A stretch of 64,000 bases of DNA from Mesobacillus jeotgali (lineage in GTDB: Bacteria; Bacillota; Bacilli; Bacillales; Cytobacillaceae), in NCBI RefSeq assembly GCF_014856545.2, contig NZ_CP109811.1, positions 1,916,001-1,980,000 of the forward strand, read 5' to 3'. A program made the translations under genes and the position numbers. Positions 25,522 through 35,003 of the stretch are shown here, piece after piece. Below the pieces are notes generated by a model. That model searched no databases. It saw nothing but the letters and a program-made list of their open reading frames with translations, and had not been told where the DNA came from. Each line of letters starts with the position of its first letter. Positions within the stretch are counted from its first letter, which is position 1.

Positions 25522-26406
25522 GTGTTGGACCATATTGAAGTTCGGGATTTTAAAGAAAGGTTTTTAAGCTTTTATAGAAAAGCAATAGAAACGGAAGTGG
25601 ATACAGAAGAAAGATGGAAGCTATGGGAGGAGCATTATGGCTTTGCGGCTGTTCCACCTGGTTCAGAAGGAGAAAAGTTAGCAAGACAGCTCCTAGATAA
25701 TTCGTGGGAACAGTATGAACAGCATATTGAAGACATCATTTCATGGAATCCGGATCAGGCTGCAATAACGGATAAGTTAGGGGAAGTAAAACAAGTTTTA
25801 GGATTTAAAGGTGATATTACCTTATTGCTGTTATTCTTTGTTGGCAATTTTGAAGGGAATGCCTTCATTGCTCCTACTGAGGACGGGAACATGGCTTTAT
25901 GCTTCCCAATTGAGATTCAGTCAAAAAGAGATTCCGAGATTCTTATTTACCACGAATTAGCTCATGTCGTACACTTTCATAAAGCTGACATCAGTACTAA
26001 TTGGGAACGGTCAATTGCTTCAACGATCATCCAGGAAGGGATCGCGATGCACACAAGCAAGGTGCTTGTACCGGGAAGGAAGCTTGTTGAGTATATTGGA
26101 AATGATGATCAATGGGTGACATTATGCAATGAGAAAGAATTAGGGATTCTTTCCGGTGCCATTCCTTTTCTGGAGAAGAGCGATTCCGAATCAGTCTTTC
26201 GATTTACATTAGGCGAGGGGACATGCGGATTCCAAAACGAGGCCTATTATATAGGCTGGAAGCTGGTAGAGCATCTATTGGAAAAAGGAATGTCATTGAG
26301 TGATTTAGCAGGCTTACACGAGCCAGATTTACCAAGATTTGTTGCAACTCACCTGAATCTATATATAGAAAGCAAATGGTCGGATTATGTATGTAAAGAT
26401 ATATAG
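25522..26406 (+). CDS. HExxH metalloprotease-like protein, DUF2268 type
   Basis: 294 residues from a GTG start behind GGTGAGGAG. The zinc-binding helix is YHELAHVVHFHKADI (HELAH), with a downstream glutamate in IIQEGIAMHTS as third ligand. This fits predicted zinc proteases of the DUF2268 group, although the similarity is loose. The N-terminal 100 residues are helical and charged. No signal peptide. It overlaps the next gene by 20 bases. Confidence 0.7.
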   Translation: MLDHIEVRDFKERFLSFYRKAIETEVDTEERWKLWEEHYGFAAVPPGSEGEKLARQLLDNSWEQYEQHIEDIISWNPDQAAITDKLGEVKQVLGFKGDITLLLLFFVGNFEGNAFIAPTEDGNMALCFPIEIQSKRDSEILIYHELAHVVHFHKADISTNWERSIASTIIQEGIAMHTSKVLVPGRKLVEYIGNDDQWVTLCNEKELGILSGAIPFLEKSDSESVFRFTLGEGTCGFQNEAYYIGWKLVEHLLEKGMSLSDLAGLHEPDLPRFVATHLNLYIESKWSDYVCKDI

Positions 26407-26716
26407 ATATCGCTTAAAGCCGATGAGGGAGCAAGAATACCTCGAAATACAAAGCGAAGCAGAGCGGATTTATTCGCATTTTATACAGAAACAAACTTTG
26501 TTTTTGCAAAGCAGCGAAGATAGGGAAATTTGGCAGGAAATACATATCTATCAAGATAAGAAGAGCTATACTGAAACTGTCTCTTTAGTAGACCAACAGC
26601 CTGAAATCCAGGTTTTGTACAACCGGTTCCTTGAGGTGATCAATTCAATTAATGAGATGTCTGAAGAAGACTATCAATTGATTGATATAGATTTTCTACG
26701 CGAATTTTCAGAATAG
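26387..26716 (+). CDS. small ferredoxin-like (dimeric alpha/beta barrel) protein
   Basis: 109 residues. The start VKIYRYRLKPMREQEYLEIQSEAERIY and the segment WQEIHIYQDKKSYTETVSLVDQQPEIQVLYNRFLEVI look like an antibiotic-biosynthesis-monooxygenase-type or DUF fold of the dimeric alpha/beta barrel class. Function unknown. It overlaps the HExxH gene by 20 bases and ends the ECF operon before a strong terminator. Confidence 0.6.
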   Translation: MYVKIYRYRLKPMREQEYLEIQSEAERIYSHFIQKQTLFLQSSEDREIWQEIHIYQDKKSYTETVSLVDQQPEIQVLYNRFLEVINSINEMSEEDYQLIDIDFLREFSE

Positions 26717-26734
26717 AGTTAAAAGATTTAGGTT

Positions 26735-26775
26735 AAAAAAGTGAGGGAACAATTTGTATTTCCCCTCACTTTTTT
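26735..26775. terminator. bidirectional terminator
   Basis: AAAAAAGTGAGGG...CCCTCACTTTTTT, a long stem serving the plus operon ending at 26716 and the minus GNAT gene whose stop codon is at 26774-26776. Confidence 0.88.
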
Positions 26776-27322
26776 ATGCTATCAACTTACTAACAGAATT
26801 AAAGGCAGGCGGATACTCAATTTTCCCCTGTAATCCAGTTAATGAACCTTTCTTTAGTTCAAGAGCCATAAATACCTCTTCAGGAACAGGAAAAGGGGGA
26901 ACTATTCCAAATTGGCTTGTCGGCGAAAAGCCAAAACGAGGGTAAAAATTCGGGTGCCCAAGAACAAAAATATGATCACATCCTAAATCCCTGCAAGCTT
27001 TAATTCCTTCATTGACCAAGTCAGAACCGATTCCGCTATTTTGATAATCTGGTTTCACGGACATTGGAGCAAGACCTAAAGTAGGGACAATTCCCTGGTC
27101 AGTAACAAGGTGAATGACACTGAAAAGTATATGTCCTATTATTTCACCTTCATTCTTGGCGGCAACGAGGCTCAAACCAGAGACAAAATGCTCCGATTCC
27201 CTTATAAGTTCGACTAAAGAAGCTTCATTTTCTCCATTTTCAAAAGCCAAAACAATTAATTCCCTAATGTATGTATAATCATTGGGGTTTTCTGGGCGAA
27301 TGATATAATCAGCGTTGTTCAT
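26774..27322 (-). CDS. GNAT acetyltransferase, YhbS-like
   Basis: 182 residues from ATG 27322, ten bases after AAGGAG. The open frame runs 71 codons further upstream but that part overlaps the helicase gene on the other strand and lacks family similarity. YIIRPENPNDYTYIRELIVLAFENGENEASLVELIRESE, the acetyl-CoA loop KPDYQNSGIGSDLVNEGI and HPNFYPRFGFSPTSQFGI are typical of the YhbS group. Substrate unknown. Confidence 0.85.
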   Translation of the reverse strand: MNNADYIIRPENPNDYTYIRELIVLAFENGENEASLVELIRESEHFVSGLSLVAAKNEGEIIGHILFSVIHLVTDQGIVPTLGLAPMSVKPDYQNSGIGSDLVNEGIKACRDLGCDHIFVLGHPNFYPRFGFSPTSQFGIVPPFPVPEEVFMALELKKGSLTGLQGKIEYPPAFNSVSKLIA

Positions 27323-27503
27323 ATTTCTTGTACTCCTTCCAGACAAGGTTGGGTGTGTGATTGTATCTGATTTCATATTAGCAGAAAATCCCAAAAAAGT
27401 AATCGAGATTTTAACAGAAGAAATCCTTTCACTTATCGTACTCTTATCTGTTATGATAAAAGCTGGCTTTTTGCCGGAATCAATATTTTTGAGGAGAACC
27501 TGA

Positions 27504-29432
27504 ATGAAAAATAACCTTCCATTTACCATTACCAAGAATGATACGTTCTTTGATTTATTAGGAGATTATATTGGTGATGTCTTTTATGATATATTGCCTG
27601 AAAAGGGCTATGAACTGCGTGATGAACAGATTTATATGGCCTTCCAGGTGGAGCAGGCCTTTAAGAATAAAGGAATTGTTTTTGCAGAAGCGGGCGTCGG
27701 TACCGGCAAGACATTCGTCTATCTTATTTATGCCATTCTATACGCAAGATATATGGGAAAGCCGGCGATTGTTTCTTGCTCGGATGAGACGTTGATCGAG
27801 CAGCTCGTGAAAGAGGGCGGCGATATCGAAAAGCTAGAAAAGGCGCTAGGATTGAAGGTTGATGTCCGTCTCGCAAAAGCAAGGGAACAGTATGTGTGCG
27901 TGAAGAAGCTTGACGACCTTTCAAACACGTCGAATGAAAAAGAAATTCTGGATGTCCACGACCAGCTGCCAGATTTCATCTTTGATGAAGGAATCTCAAT
28001 GAATTCATTCACTCGCTATGGCGACCGAAAGGAATATCCATGGGTCACGAATGAAAAATGGGCTTCTATGGCCTGGGATCCACTTCAGCAATGCTCAACA
28101 TGCAGCTGGCGCCATCGCTGCGGCCAAACCTTGAACCGTGATTATTATCGTCATGCGGGCGATTTGATCATTTGTTCTCATGATTTTTATATGGAGCATG
28201 TGTGGACAAAAGAATCTCGTAAGCGGGAAGGGCAGATGCCATTGCTTCCAGACGCAAGTACGGTGATTTTTGACGAAGGCCATTTGCTTGAATTCGCGGC
28301 GCAAAAGGGATTAACATATCGGTTCAACTCTCAAACTTTGACCACTGTCCTTACAGGATATATGCACCAGGACGTCCGGGAAGAATCTCTTTATTTAATC
28401 GAAGATATTCTGGAGCTCCATGATGCATGGTTTGACCTTTTGGTTAAAAATTCCTCGGCAGTAGAAGGGTCTAATCGAAAAGAAGTACCGATGCTATCAA
28501 ATATCAGGCAGACTGCGGAAACTCTTGAGAAAAAGGTTACCGATTTAATGGACCAGCTGGTTTTTGATGCCGAAATGTTCCTGATCGACGAGTACCATTT
28601 AAAGATCATGGAAGAATATCTCGAGTTTTTCGCTTATGGTCTATCGATTTTCCTAAAGAACGACGAAGGGATTTTCTGGCTAGAAGAGAATGAAGTACAA
28701 ACATCGCTGGTTATCATGCCTCGACTCGTTGAGGATATATTGAAAAAAGAAGTATTTTCACAAAACATCCCATTTGTATTTTCATCAGCTACATTGTCCC
28801 AGGGGGGAGACTTCAGCTATATAGCGAAAAGCCTGGGGATTGAAAAATACTCCTCCTTTACTGTTGCATCTCCATTTGAGTATGAAGAGCAAATGGAACT
28901 GGTTGCACACAGTGAGGATGATGAAATAAAGAAATGGGACAAAATAGGAGAAGACCTTAGGTCCAGCAATGGCAGCTCTCTTGTTCTGTTCTCGTCCGAA
29001 CAAGAGATGGAACGATTCCGGGCATGGACTGAAAATCAAGAATGGAGTTTCCCTATCTTGTTTGAGGGAGACCGTGAAATTAGTGAAACCGTTAAGGGAT
29101 TCCAGAATGGCATTGCAACCGTTCTATGTTCATACAGTCTATGGGAAGGATTGGATGTCCCGGGAGAGTCATTAATCCAAGTCATCATCTCGTCCTTGCC
29201 ATTCCCGCCTCATGACCCAGTCTTCCAGGCGAAAAGAAAGCATGCGGATAATCCAGCTGCAGAGGTTGATATACCTTATATGCTGCTCCGCCTAAGACAG
29301 GGAATGGGCCGCTTGATCAGAAGCAGCCAGGATAGCGGAACAGTGCATGTATGGCTGACTGCAAATCAAAAAGCAGCGTACTTTGAAGAAATAAAAGGTG
29401 TGCTGCCTGTTCAAAATATTCAATGGAAATAG
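27504..29432 (+). CDS. DinG/XPD-type iron-sulfur DNA helicase
   Basis: 642 residues. Walker A AEAGVGTGKT (residues 61-70) and the DEGH box (257-260) define the helicase; four cysteines C132, C197, C200 and C206 between them fit the 4Fe-4S cluster of DinG/XPD enzymes. The second lobe has SSATLSQGGDFSYI, LWEGLDVPGESL and LRQGMGRLIRS. It unwinds DNA 5' to 3'. It has no N-terminal exonuclease domain, unlike the longer B. subtilis DinG. GAGGAGAACC precedes the ATG. No LexA box was found upstream, although lexA is three kilobases away. Confidence 0.92.
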   Translation: MKNNLPFTITKNDTFFDLLGDYIGDVFYDILPEKGYELRDEQIYMAFQVEQAFKNKGIVFAEAGVGTGKTFVYLIYAILYARYMGKPAIVSCSDETLIEQLVKEGGDIEKLEKALGLKVDVRLAKAREQYVCVKKLDDLSNTSNEKEILDVHDQLPDFIFDEGISMNSFTRYGDRKEYPWVTNEKWASMAWDPLQQCSTCSWRHRCGQTLNRDYYRHAGDLIICSHDFYMEHVWTKESRKREGQMPLLPDASTVIFDEGHLLEFAAQKGLTYRFNSQTLTTVLTGYMHQDVREESLYLIEDILELHDAWFDLLVKNSSAVEGSNRKEVPMLSNIRQTAETLEKKVTDLMDQLVFDAEMFLIDEYHLKIMEEYLEFFAYGLSIFLKNDEGIFWLEENEVQTSLVIMPRLVEDILKKEVFSQNIPFVFSSATLSQGGDFSYIAKSLGIEKYSSFTVASPFEYEEQMELVAHSEDDEIKKWDKIGEDLRSSNGSSLVLFSSEQEMERFRAWTENQEWSFPILFEGDREISETVKGFQNGIATVLCSYSLWEGLDVPGESLIQVIISSLPFPPHDPVFQAKRKHADNPAAEVDIPYMLLRLRQGMGRLIRSSQDSGTVHVWLTANQKAAYFEEIKGVLPVQNIQWK

Positions 29433-29467
29433 AAAAATCCCGAAAGGACAATCCTTTCGGGATTTTT
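29433..29467. terminator. bidirectional terminator after the helicase
   Basis: AAAAATCCCGAAAGG, five bases, CCTTTCGGGATTTTT: a 15-bp perfect stem with A and T tails on both sides. Confidence 0.9.
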
Positions 29468-29477
29468 CAGTTAGATG

Positions 29478-29681
29478 TTAGCCTCTGCAGCCACATTTTC
29501 TATGGCGGCGGTCACGATCGTCATCCCGATCATCCCGAGCGCCTGCTACTAAATCCTCAAGTATACAACGGCGCACAGCACGGCAGAGGTCATCAAAATC
29601 AACAGTTGCCCTGACTTTGTCTCTGTCCCGGTTAGGGAAAAACACGCCAGCTACATCATTATCATTTCGATTGTATCCCAT
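29478..29681 (-). CDS. small Asp/Arg-rich protein with C-terminal CGC
   Basis: 67 residues, no membrane segment. The middle VDFDDLCRAVRRCILEDLVAG can form a helix; the tail DDRDDDRDRRHRKCGCRG is a charged low-complexity stretch ending in a cysteine pair. Such composition is seen in some spore coat or insoluble-fraction proteins, but I do not recognise the family and the coat role is a guess. AAAGGAG lies eleven bases before the ATG. Confidence 0.65.
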   Translation of the reverse strand: MGYNRNDNDVAGVFFPNRDRDKVRATVDFDDLCRAVRRCILEDLVAGARDDRDDDRDRRHRKCGCRG

Positions 29682-29822
29682 TAGAAACTCAACTCCTTTC
29701 CATCATGAAAGATACTTACACAATATCTTATGTGGAGAGGGACAAGTTGTCAGGGTCTCTACCTATTTTTTTCATAAATGTGCTAGTCTCATATAGAAGT
29801 AGTTAAAAAGTTTAGCAGATAG

Positions 29823-29853
29823 AAAAAAGCAAGCGAAGGCCGCTTGCTTTTTT
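29823..29853 (-). terminator. lexA terminator
   Basis: AAAAAAGCAAGCG, loop AAGGC, CGCTTGCTTTTTT (13-bp stem). The lexA stop codon is at the edge of the stem. T-runs exist on both strands. Confidence 0.88.
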
Positions 29854-30476
29854 TAATGCATATGGCGGTATACACCAATGACTTTACCAAGAATGGATAC
29901 ATTTCGAAGGATAATTGGATCCATCGTAGGGTTTTCCGGCTGCAGCCTGAAATAATCCTTTTCCTTGAAGAAGCGCTTTACTGTTGCTTCATCATCCTCT
30001 GTCATCGCAACAACAATGTCTCCGTTATTAGCTGTTTTCTGCTGCTTGACAATAACGTAGTCGCCATCAAGAATGCCTGCTTCAATCATACTGTCCCCCA
30101 TGATTTCGAGCATGAAAACCTGCTCATCATGTGGAACAAGGCGGTCAGGAAGAGGAAAGTACTCTTCTACATTTTCGATTGCGGTAATTGGCATACCAGC
30201 AGTTACTTTACCGACAACAGGTACATTGACCACTTTATATTTAGGGATGCGGCTATCTTCTTCTATTTCGAGAATTTCTATTGCACGCGGCTTAGTAGGA
30301 TCGCGTCGGATCAAGCCTTTGCTTTCAAGTCTTGCAAGGTGTCCATGGACAGTGGAGCTGGAAGCAAGCCCCACAGCTTCACCGATTTCGCGTACGGATG
30401 GCGGATACCCTTTTTTCTTGACTTCACCTTTTATGAATTCAAATATATCTTGTTGACGCTTCGATAACTTTGTCAT
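29853..30476 (-). CDS. lexA: LexA SOS repressor
   Basis: 207 residues from ATG 30476 behind GAGGTG; the open frame goes 45 codons further but into the promoter. The HTH is [28 protein letters not shown], the self-cleavage bond is A93-G94 (VTAGMP), and the catalytic dyad is S129 (MGDSM) and K167 (ATVKRFF). It represses DNA repair genes and is cleaved with RecA filaments after damage. Two or three LexA boxes in the shared region with yneA give autoregulation. Position beside yneA-yneB-ynzC-tkt is as in B. subtilis. Confidence 0.98.
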   Translation of the reverse strand: MTKLSKRQQDIFEFIKGEVKKKGYPPSVREIGEAVGLASSSTVHGHLARLESKGLIRRDPTKPRAIEILEIEEDSRIPKYKVVNVPVVGKVTAGMPITAIENVEEYFPLPDRLVPHDEQVFMLEIMGDSMIEAGILDGDYVIVKQQKTANNGDIVVAMTEDDEATVKRFFKEKDYFRLQPENPTMDPIILRNVSILGKVIGVYRHMH

Positions 30477-30507
30477 ATTCACGCACCTCGTATATTTTCT
30501 TGTCCTA

Positions 30508-30547
30508 ATTATACCATGTCTTTTCCACAGATACAAACATAAGTTCG
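30508..30547 (-). promoter_or_regulatory. lexA promoter with LexA box 1
   Basis: Minus-strand TATAAT at 30513-30508 and TTGTAT at 30536-30531 with a 17-bp spacer. LexA box 1, CAAAC-ATAA-GTTCG (30534-30547), overlaps the -35 and differs from CGAAC-N4-GTTCG at one base. Confidence 0.8.
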
Positions 30548-30557
30548 AATTTTTAGG

Positions 30558-30614
30558 TTGACACAAAACAAATGTTCGATTTATAATAAAATCAATAAAC
30601 CGAACATACATTCG
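30558..30614 (+). promoter_or_regulatory. yneA promoter with LexA boxes 2 and 3
   Basis: TTGACA (30558-30563), 18 bases, TATAAT (30582-30587). Box 2, AAAAC-AAAT-GTTCG (30565-30578), fills the spacer; box 3, CGAAC-ATAC-ATTCG (30601-30614), lies just downstream of the start of transcription. Box centres 2 and 3 are 36 bp apart. Confidence 0.85.
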
Positions 30615-30630
30615 TCAAGGGGTGCCGTAA

Positions 30631-30945
30631 ATGAAAAAGCTTTGGGAAAACTATTCATATGCAATGATCCTGCTTGCTGTCAGCTTAATTTTTTCAATCG
30701 TCGCAAAAGCACAGTTAAATAACGAGGATGCATACATAACTGTTACTATAGAAGAAGGGCAATCATTATGGGAGATTGCTGAATCATTTGCCAGTGAACA
30801 TAATCTTTCTGAAAATGAATTTATAAGCTGGGTAGAAAAAGAAAACGGAATTATAGGTGAAACAATCGTTCCAGGCGATGAGCTGGTAATCCCTGTGGAG
30901 GCTGAGCATATTGAACCAACACAGATTGCGGATGCGGAAAGATAG
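30631..30945 (+). CDS. yneA: YneA, SOS-induced cell division inhibitor
   Basis: 104 residues: a short N-terminus, one membrane helix (residues 6-23, YSYAMILLAVSLIFSIVA) and an extracytoplasmic LysM domain (YITVTIEEGQSLWEIAESFASEHN ... NGIIGETIVPGDELVIPV). YneA delays septum completion during the SOS response and is cleared by proteolysis. CAAGGGG precedes the ATG. It is controlled by the LexA boxes in the lexA-yneA gap and is followed by yneB. Confidence 0.95.
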   Translation: MKKLWENYSYAMILLAVSLIFSIVAKAQLNNEDAYITVTIEEGQSLWEIAESFASEHNLSENEFISWVEKENGIIGETIVPGDELVIPVEAEHIEPTQIADAER

Positions 30946-30955
30946 GATGAAATAA

Positions 30956-31609
<654 letters not shown>

Positions 31610-31687
31610 GAAAGCTCTATTCTTGTAAAATCCAAAAAATTTTAGTAAGATGACATTTGACGTAATTTTTTACAAAGGAGCTTTACA

Positions 31688-31921
31688 ATGCTATCAAGTG
31701 ATAAAATTGCTAGAATCAATGAACTGGCAAGGAAAGCAAAATCATCAAAGTTGACAGAAGAAGAAGCAAAGGAACAAACAAAGCTTCGTGCGGAATATCT
31801 ACAATCTTTCCGATCTTCTATGCTTAATACACTTAAAGGTGTTACCATTGTGGATCCTGAAGGCAATGATGTTACCCCTGATAAGCTCAAAGAAGAAAAA
31901 ACGAAGAACAAGCTTCATTAA
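31688..31921 (+). CDS. ynzC: UPF0291 protein YnzC
   Basis: 77 residues. [37 protein letters not shown] is the two-helix UPF0291 core and the C-terminus [21 protein letters not shown] is conserved. YnzC is part of the SOS-linked yneA-yneB-ynzC operon in B. subtilis; its function is unknown. AAAGGAG lies seven bases before the ATG. Confidence 0.95.
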   Translation: MLSSDKIARINELARKAKSSKLTEEEAKEQTKLRAEYLQSFRSSMLNTLKGVTIVDPEGNDVTPDKLKEEKTKNKLH

Positions 31922-31930
31922 ATATATGAA

Positions 31931-31967
31931 AAAATGGAATACATACAGCATGTATTCCATTTTTATT
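31931..31967 (+). terminator. terminator of the yneA operon
   Basis: AAAATGGAATACAT, loop ACAGC, ATGTATTCCATTTT, then further T. Confidence 0.9.
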
Positions 31968-32233
31968 TTGTTGTAAATTCTTTGACACCGACAAAAGCAG
32001 TATTACGATTACTTCCGGCTGTTCGGGCTATTCAGAATTCCTAAATAATGCACTCTGCTGCAATATCTTTTGCATCTGCATAAGCAGTGCATTTACATAA
32101 CAATAGCTAGTTTGTGTCAAAATAGATAACAATACGGCCATTTCTGTCTCCTTCAGGCATAATTTGTTGTATAATAATTTCTCTCGCTATAATATTAAGG
32201 ATGTAGCTAGTACCTATAGAAAGGATGTATTTA
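31968..32233 (+). promoter_or_regulatory. tkt upstream region with candidate promoter
   Basis: This gap holds no gene. A 7-bp inverted repeat ATGCACT/AGTGCAT (32048-32054, 32086-32092) encloses smaller partial repeats and may be a stem-loop. A possible promoter is TTGTTG (32164-32169), 18 bases, TATAAT (32188-32193). AAAGG at 32220 is the tkt ribosome site. Confidence 0.45.
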
Positions 32234-34243
32234 ATGTTTAAAGAAATTGATATGCTTTCAATTGATTCCATCCGTACTTTATCAATTGATGCAATTGAAA
32301 AGGCAAATTCCGGCCACCCTGGCATGCCGATGGGGGCAGCTCCGATGGCTTACACATTGTGGACTCGTTATATGAACATCAACCCAAAGAATCCAGAATG
32401 GTTTAACCGCGACCGTTTTGTATTGTCTGCAGGACATGGTTCAATGTTGTTATACAGCTTGCTCCATCTTGCAGGTTATGATTTAACCATGGATGATATT
32501 AAACAATTCCGCCAGTGGGGCAGCAAGACTCCAGGACACCCTGAGTTCGGCCATACTGCCGGTGTAGACGCAACAACTGGACCGCTTGGCCAGGGGATTG
32601 CTATGGCAGTCGGTATGGCAATGGCTGAACGTCATCTTGCTGCAGTCTACAATAAAGATAACTTTAATATCGTTGATCACTATACATATAGTATTTGCGG
32701 TGACGGCGATCTAATGGAGGGTGTATCTGCTGAAGCAGCATCACTTGCAGCTCACCTGAAGCTAGGCAGAATGATCGTTCTTTATGATTCGAATGATATT
32801 TCTTTGGATGGCGATCTGGATAAGTCATTCTCAGAAAGTGTTGAAGGACGTTTCAAGGCGTATGGCTGGCAATATATTCGCGTGGAAGATGGCAATAACC
32901 TTGAAGAGATCGCAAAAGCAATTGAAGAAGCAAAGACGGATGAAGACCGTCCGACAATGATTGAAGTAAAAACGATTATCGGCTATGGTTCACCTAACCT
33001 ATCAGGTAAATCAGATGTTCACGGCGCTCCGCTTGGGGCTGATGAATTGAAGCTTACGAAGGAAGCTTATAAGTGGACTTTCGAAGAAGACTTCCATGTG
33101 CCAAGTGAAGTGTACGATCACTTCAAACAGCAAATCGCTGAAAAAGGTGAACAAACAGAACAGGCTTGGAACGAACTTTTTGCAAAATATAAGAGTGAAT
33201 ATCCTGAACTAGGAGCCCAGCTTGAAAAAGCCATGAAGGGTGAGTTAGTCGAAGGATGGGATAAAGACATTCCTGTATACGAGGAAGGAAAGAGTCTTGC
33301 GAGCCGTGCTTCCTCTGGAGAAGCACTTAACGGAATCGCGAAGAACCTTCCATACTTGGTCGGTGGATCTGCTGACCTTGCTGGATCAAATAAAACAATG
33401 ATCAAGGGATCAGGCGACTTTTTCCCGAATTCATTCGAAGGCCGCAACATCTGGTTTGGTGTCCGTGAATTCGCTATGGGTGCTGCGATGAACGGTATGG
33501 CGCTTCACGGCGGACTAAAGATATTTGGCGGAACATTCTTTGTGTTCTCTGACTACCTAAAGCCGGCAATCAGACTTGCTGCACTAATGGGCTTGCCTGT
33601 AACTTACGTATTCACTCATGACAGTATCGCAGTAGGGGAAGACGGTCCTACGCACGAACCAGTTGAGCAGCTGGCAGGACTTCGCGCAATGCCGAATCTG
33701 TCAGTGATACGTCCTGCAGATGGGAACGAAACAGCGGCTGCATGGAAGCTTTCAGTTGAATCAACCAAGACGCCAACAGCTCTTGTGTTGACTCGCCAAA
33801 ACCTGCCGACAATCAAAGATACTGACAAGAACGCTTATGAAGGCGTATCTAAAGGTGCCTATGTCATTTCTCCGGCTGGAAAAGACACTGCTGACGCACT
33901 GCTTCTGGCAGCAGGATCAGAAGTTGGACTTGCAGTGGAAGCCCAACAAGCTCTGGCTTCAGAAGGCATTGACGTTGCGGTTGTCAGCATGCCTTCATGG
34001 GACCGTTTCGAACAACAGTCCAAGGAATACAAAGAAAGCGTAATTCCTAAGTCTGTCAAGAAGCGTCTTGGAATTGAAATGGGATCTTCACTTGGCTGGC
34101 ACCGTTACGTGGGTGACGAAGGGGAAGTTCTTGCAATCGATACATTTGGAGCGTCTGCTCCTGGCGAGAAGATCTTGGAAGAGTACGGCTTCTCTGTAAA
34201 CAATGTAGTCGCACGCGTAAAAGCATTACTTGAGCAAAACTAA
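32234..34243 (+). CDS. tkt: transketolase
   Basis: 669 residues from ATG 32234, nine bases after AAAGG; the ATG at 32225 is too close. The thiamine diphosphate motif is [33 protein letters not shown], and the start [31 protein letters not shown] is nearly the textbook sequence. It moves two-carbon units in the pentose phosphate pathway in the cytosol. It follows ynzC as in B. subtilis, with its own promoter region and terminator. Confidence 0.98.
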   Translation: MFKEIDMLSIDSIRTLSIDAIEKANSGHPGMPMGAAPMAYTLWTRYMNINPKNPEWFNRDRFVLSAGHGSMLLYSLLHLAGYDLTMDDIKQFRQWGSKTPGHPEFGHTAGVDATTGPLGQGIAMAVGMAMAERHLAAVYNKDNFNIVDHYTYSICGDGDLMEGVSAEAASLAAHLKLGRMIVLYDSNDISLDGDLDKSFSESVEGRFKAYGWQYIRVEDGNNLEEIAKAIEEAKTDEDRPTMIEVKTIIGYGSPNLSGKSDVHGAPLGADELKLTKEAYKWTFEEDFHVPSEVYDHFKQQIAEKGEQTEQAWNELFAKYKSEYPELGAQLEKAMKGELVEGWDKDIPVYEEGKSLASRASSGEALNGIAKNLPYLVGGSADLAGSNKTMIKGSGDFFPNSFEGRNIWFGVREFAMGAAMNGMALHGGLKIFGGTFFVFSDYLKPAIRLAALMGLPVTYVFTHDSIAVGEDGPTHEPVEQLAGLRAMPNLSVIRPADGNETAAAWKLSVESTKTPTALVLTRQNLPTIKDTDKNAYEGVSKGAYVISPAGKDTADALLLAAGSEVGLAVEAQQALASEGIDVAVVSMPSWDRFEQQSKEYKESVIPKSVKKRLGIEMGSSLGWHRYVGDEGEVLAIDTFGASAPGEKILEEYGFSVNNVVARVKALLEQN

Positions 34244-34256
34244 ATAATTGAATGTA

Positions 34257-34288
34257 AAAGAGTACGGAATCAATATGGTTTCGTACTC
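34257..34288 (+). terminator. tkt terminator
   Basis: AAAGAGTACGGAA pairs with TTTCGTACTCTTT, followed by T. Confidence 0.85.
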
Positions 34289-34391
34289 TTTTTGTTTGGA
34301 ATAAATAATGGGAATTCATGTTAAAATCAATTTGGGTTATGACTAAAAGTAGAATACAAGTAATTTCATTAATATATTTTTTTCATCACCT

Positions 34392-34418
34392 TGCAACCAG
34401 AAAGTGGTTGACTTCGCC
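34392..34418 (+). promoter_or_regulatory. candidate ECF promoter for the second sigma factor
   Basis: TGCAACC (34392-34398), 16 bases, CGCC (34415-34418). AAC-N16/17-CG spacing is that of ECF promoters. The -35 also forms a small dyad CAACC/GGTTG. Confidence 0.45.
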
Positions 34419-34451
34419 TAAAGAATAGAAGCAAACAAGGAGGTGCTGCTT

Positions 34452-35003
34452 TTGGAACAGAAAGAATTGATGCTGCGAATCCAGAATGGAGATGAGTCAG
34501 CATTCGCTGAATTATTGAATCCATTGATTGAAAAGGCATATAAAACGAGCTATAGTATTGTCCGGTCAAAGGAAGAGGCAGAAGAAGTCGTCCAAAACGC
34601 TATGCTTGAAGCATATCGGAATATCATGGCCGGTAAGGAAATTGTCTATTTTAATACCTGGTTTTACAAGTTGGTTTCACACCGGTCCATTGATAGCGTA
34701 AGAAAGAGTGCAAGAAAGAAGGAAACGGTAATTGAAATTGAAACGTTACAAGATCATTGGGGAGTAGTAGACGCGGTGATTCAGGAAGAAATGCATCTTG
34801 AAATCAATCAAGGAATTCAGTCTCTCAAAAACGGAGATTATCGGAATGTGCTGCTCTTATACTATTATCAAGATTTTTCTATCCAGGAGGTTTCAGAAAT
34901 GCTTGGCATAAAAACCTCAACAGTCAAATCACATCTTCACAGGGCCAGAAAAGCTCTAAAGACTAGGCTAATGGAAAATCAAATGATAGGGGTGAGCACA
35001 TAA
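34452..35003 (+). CDS. ECF RNA polymerase sigma factor
   Basis: 183 residues from TTG 34452, eight bases after AAGGAGG (34437-34443). Region 2 is AYKTSYSIVRSKEEAEEVVQNAMLEAYRNI with YFNTWFYKLVSHRSIDSVRK; region 4 is LLLYYYQDFSIQEVSEMLGIKTSTVKSHLHRARKAL. Its stop overlaps the ATG of the membrane protein downstream by one base (TAATG), the usual link to an anti-sigma factor. Confidence 0.92.
   Translation: MEQKELMLRIQNGDESAFAELLNPLIEKAYKTSYSIVRSKEEAEEVVQNAMLEAYRNIMAGKEIVYFNTWFYKLVSHRSIDSVRKSARKKETVIEIETLQDHWGVVDAVIQEEMHLEINQGIQSLKNGDYRNVLLLYYYQDFSIQEVSEMLGIKTSTVKSHLHRARKALKTRLMENQMIGVST

Noticed and set aside
27323..27503. LexA box before the DinG-like helicase
   Set aside because: No CGAAC or GTTCG half-sites occur in this region, so SOS control is not supported.
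27323..27535. 71-codon N-terminal extension of the YhbS-like acetyltransferase
   Set aside because: It overlaps the helicase start on the other strand and the AAGGAG site supports ATG 27322.
29844..30467. 207-residue frame antisense to lexA
   Set aside because: Complete overlap with a certain gene, no ribosome site, composition of a shadow frame.
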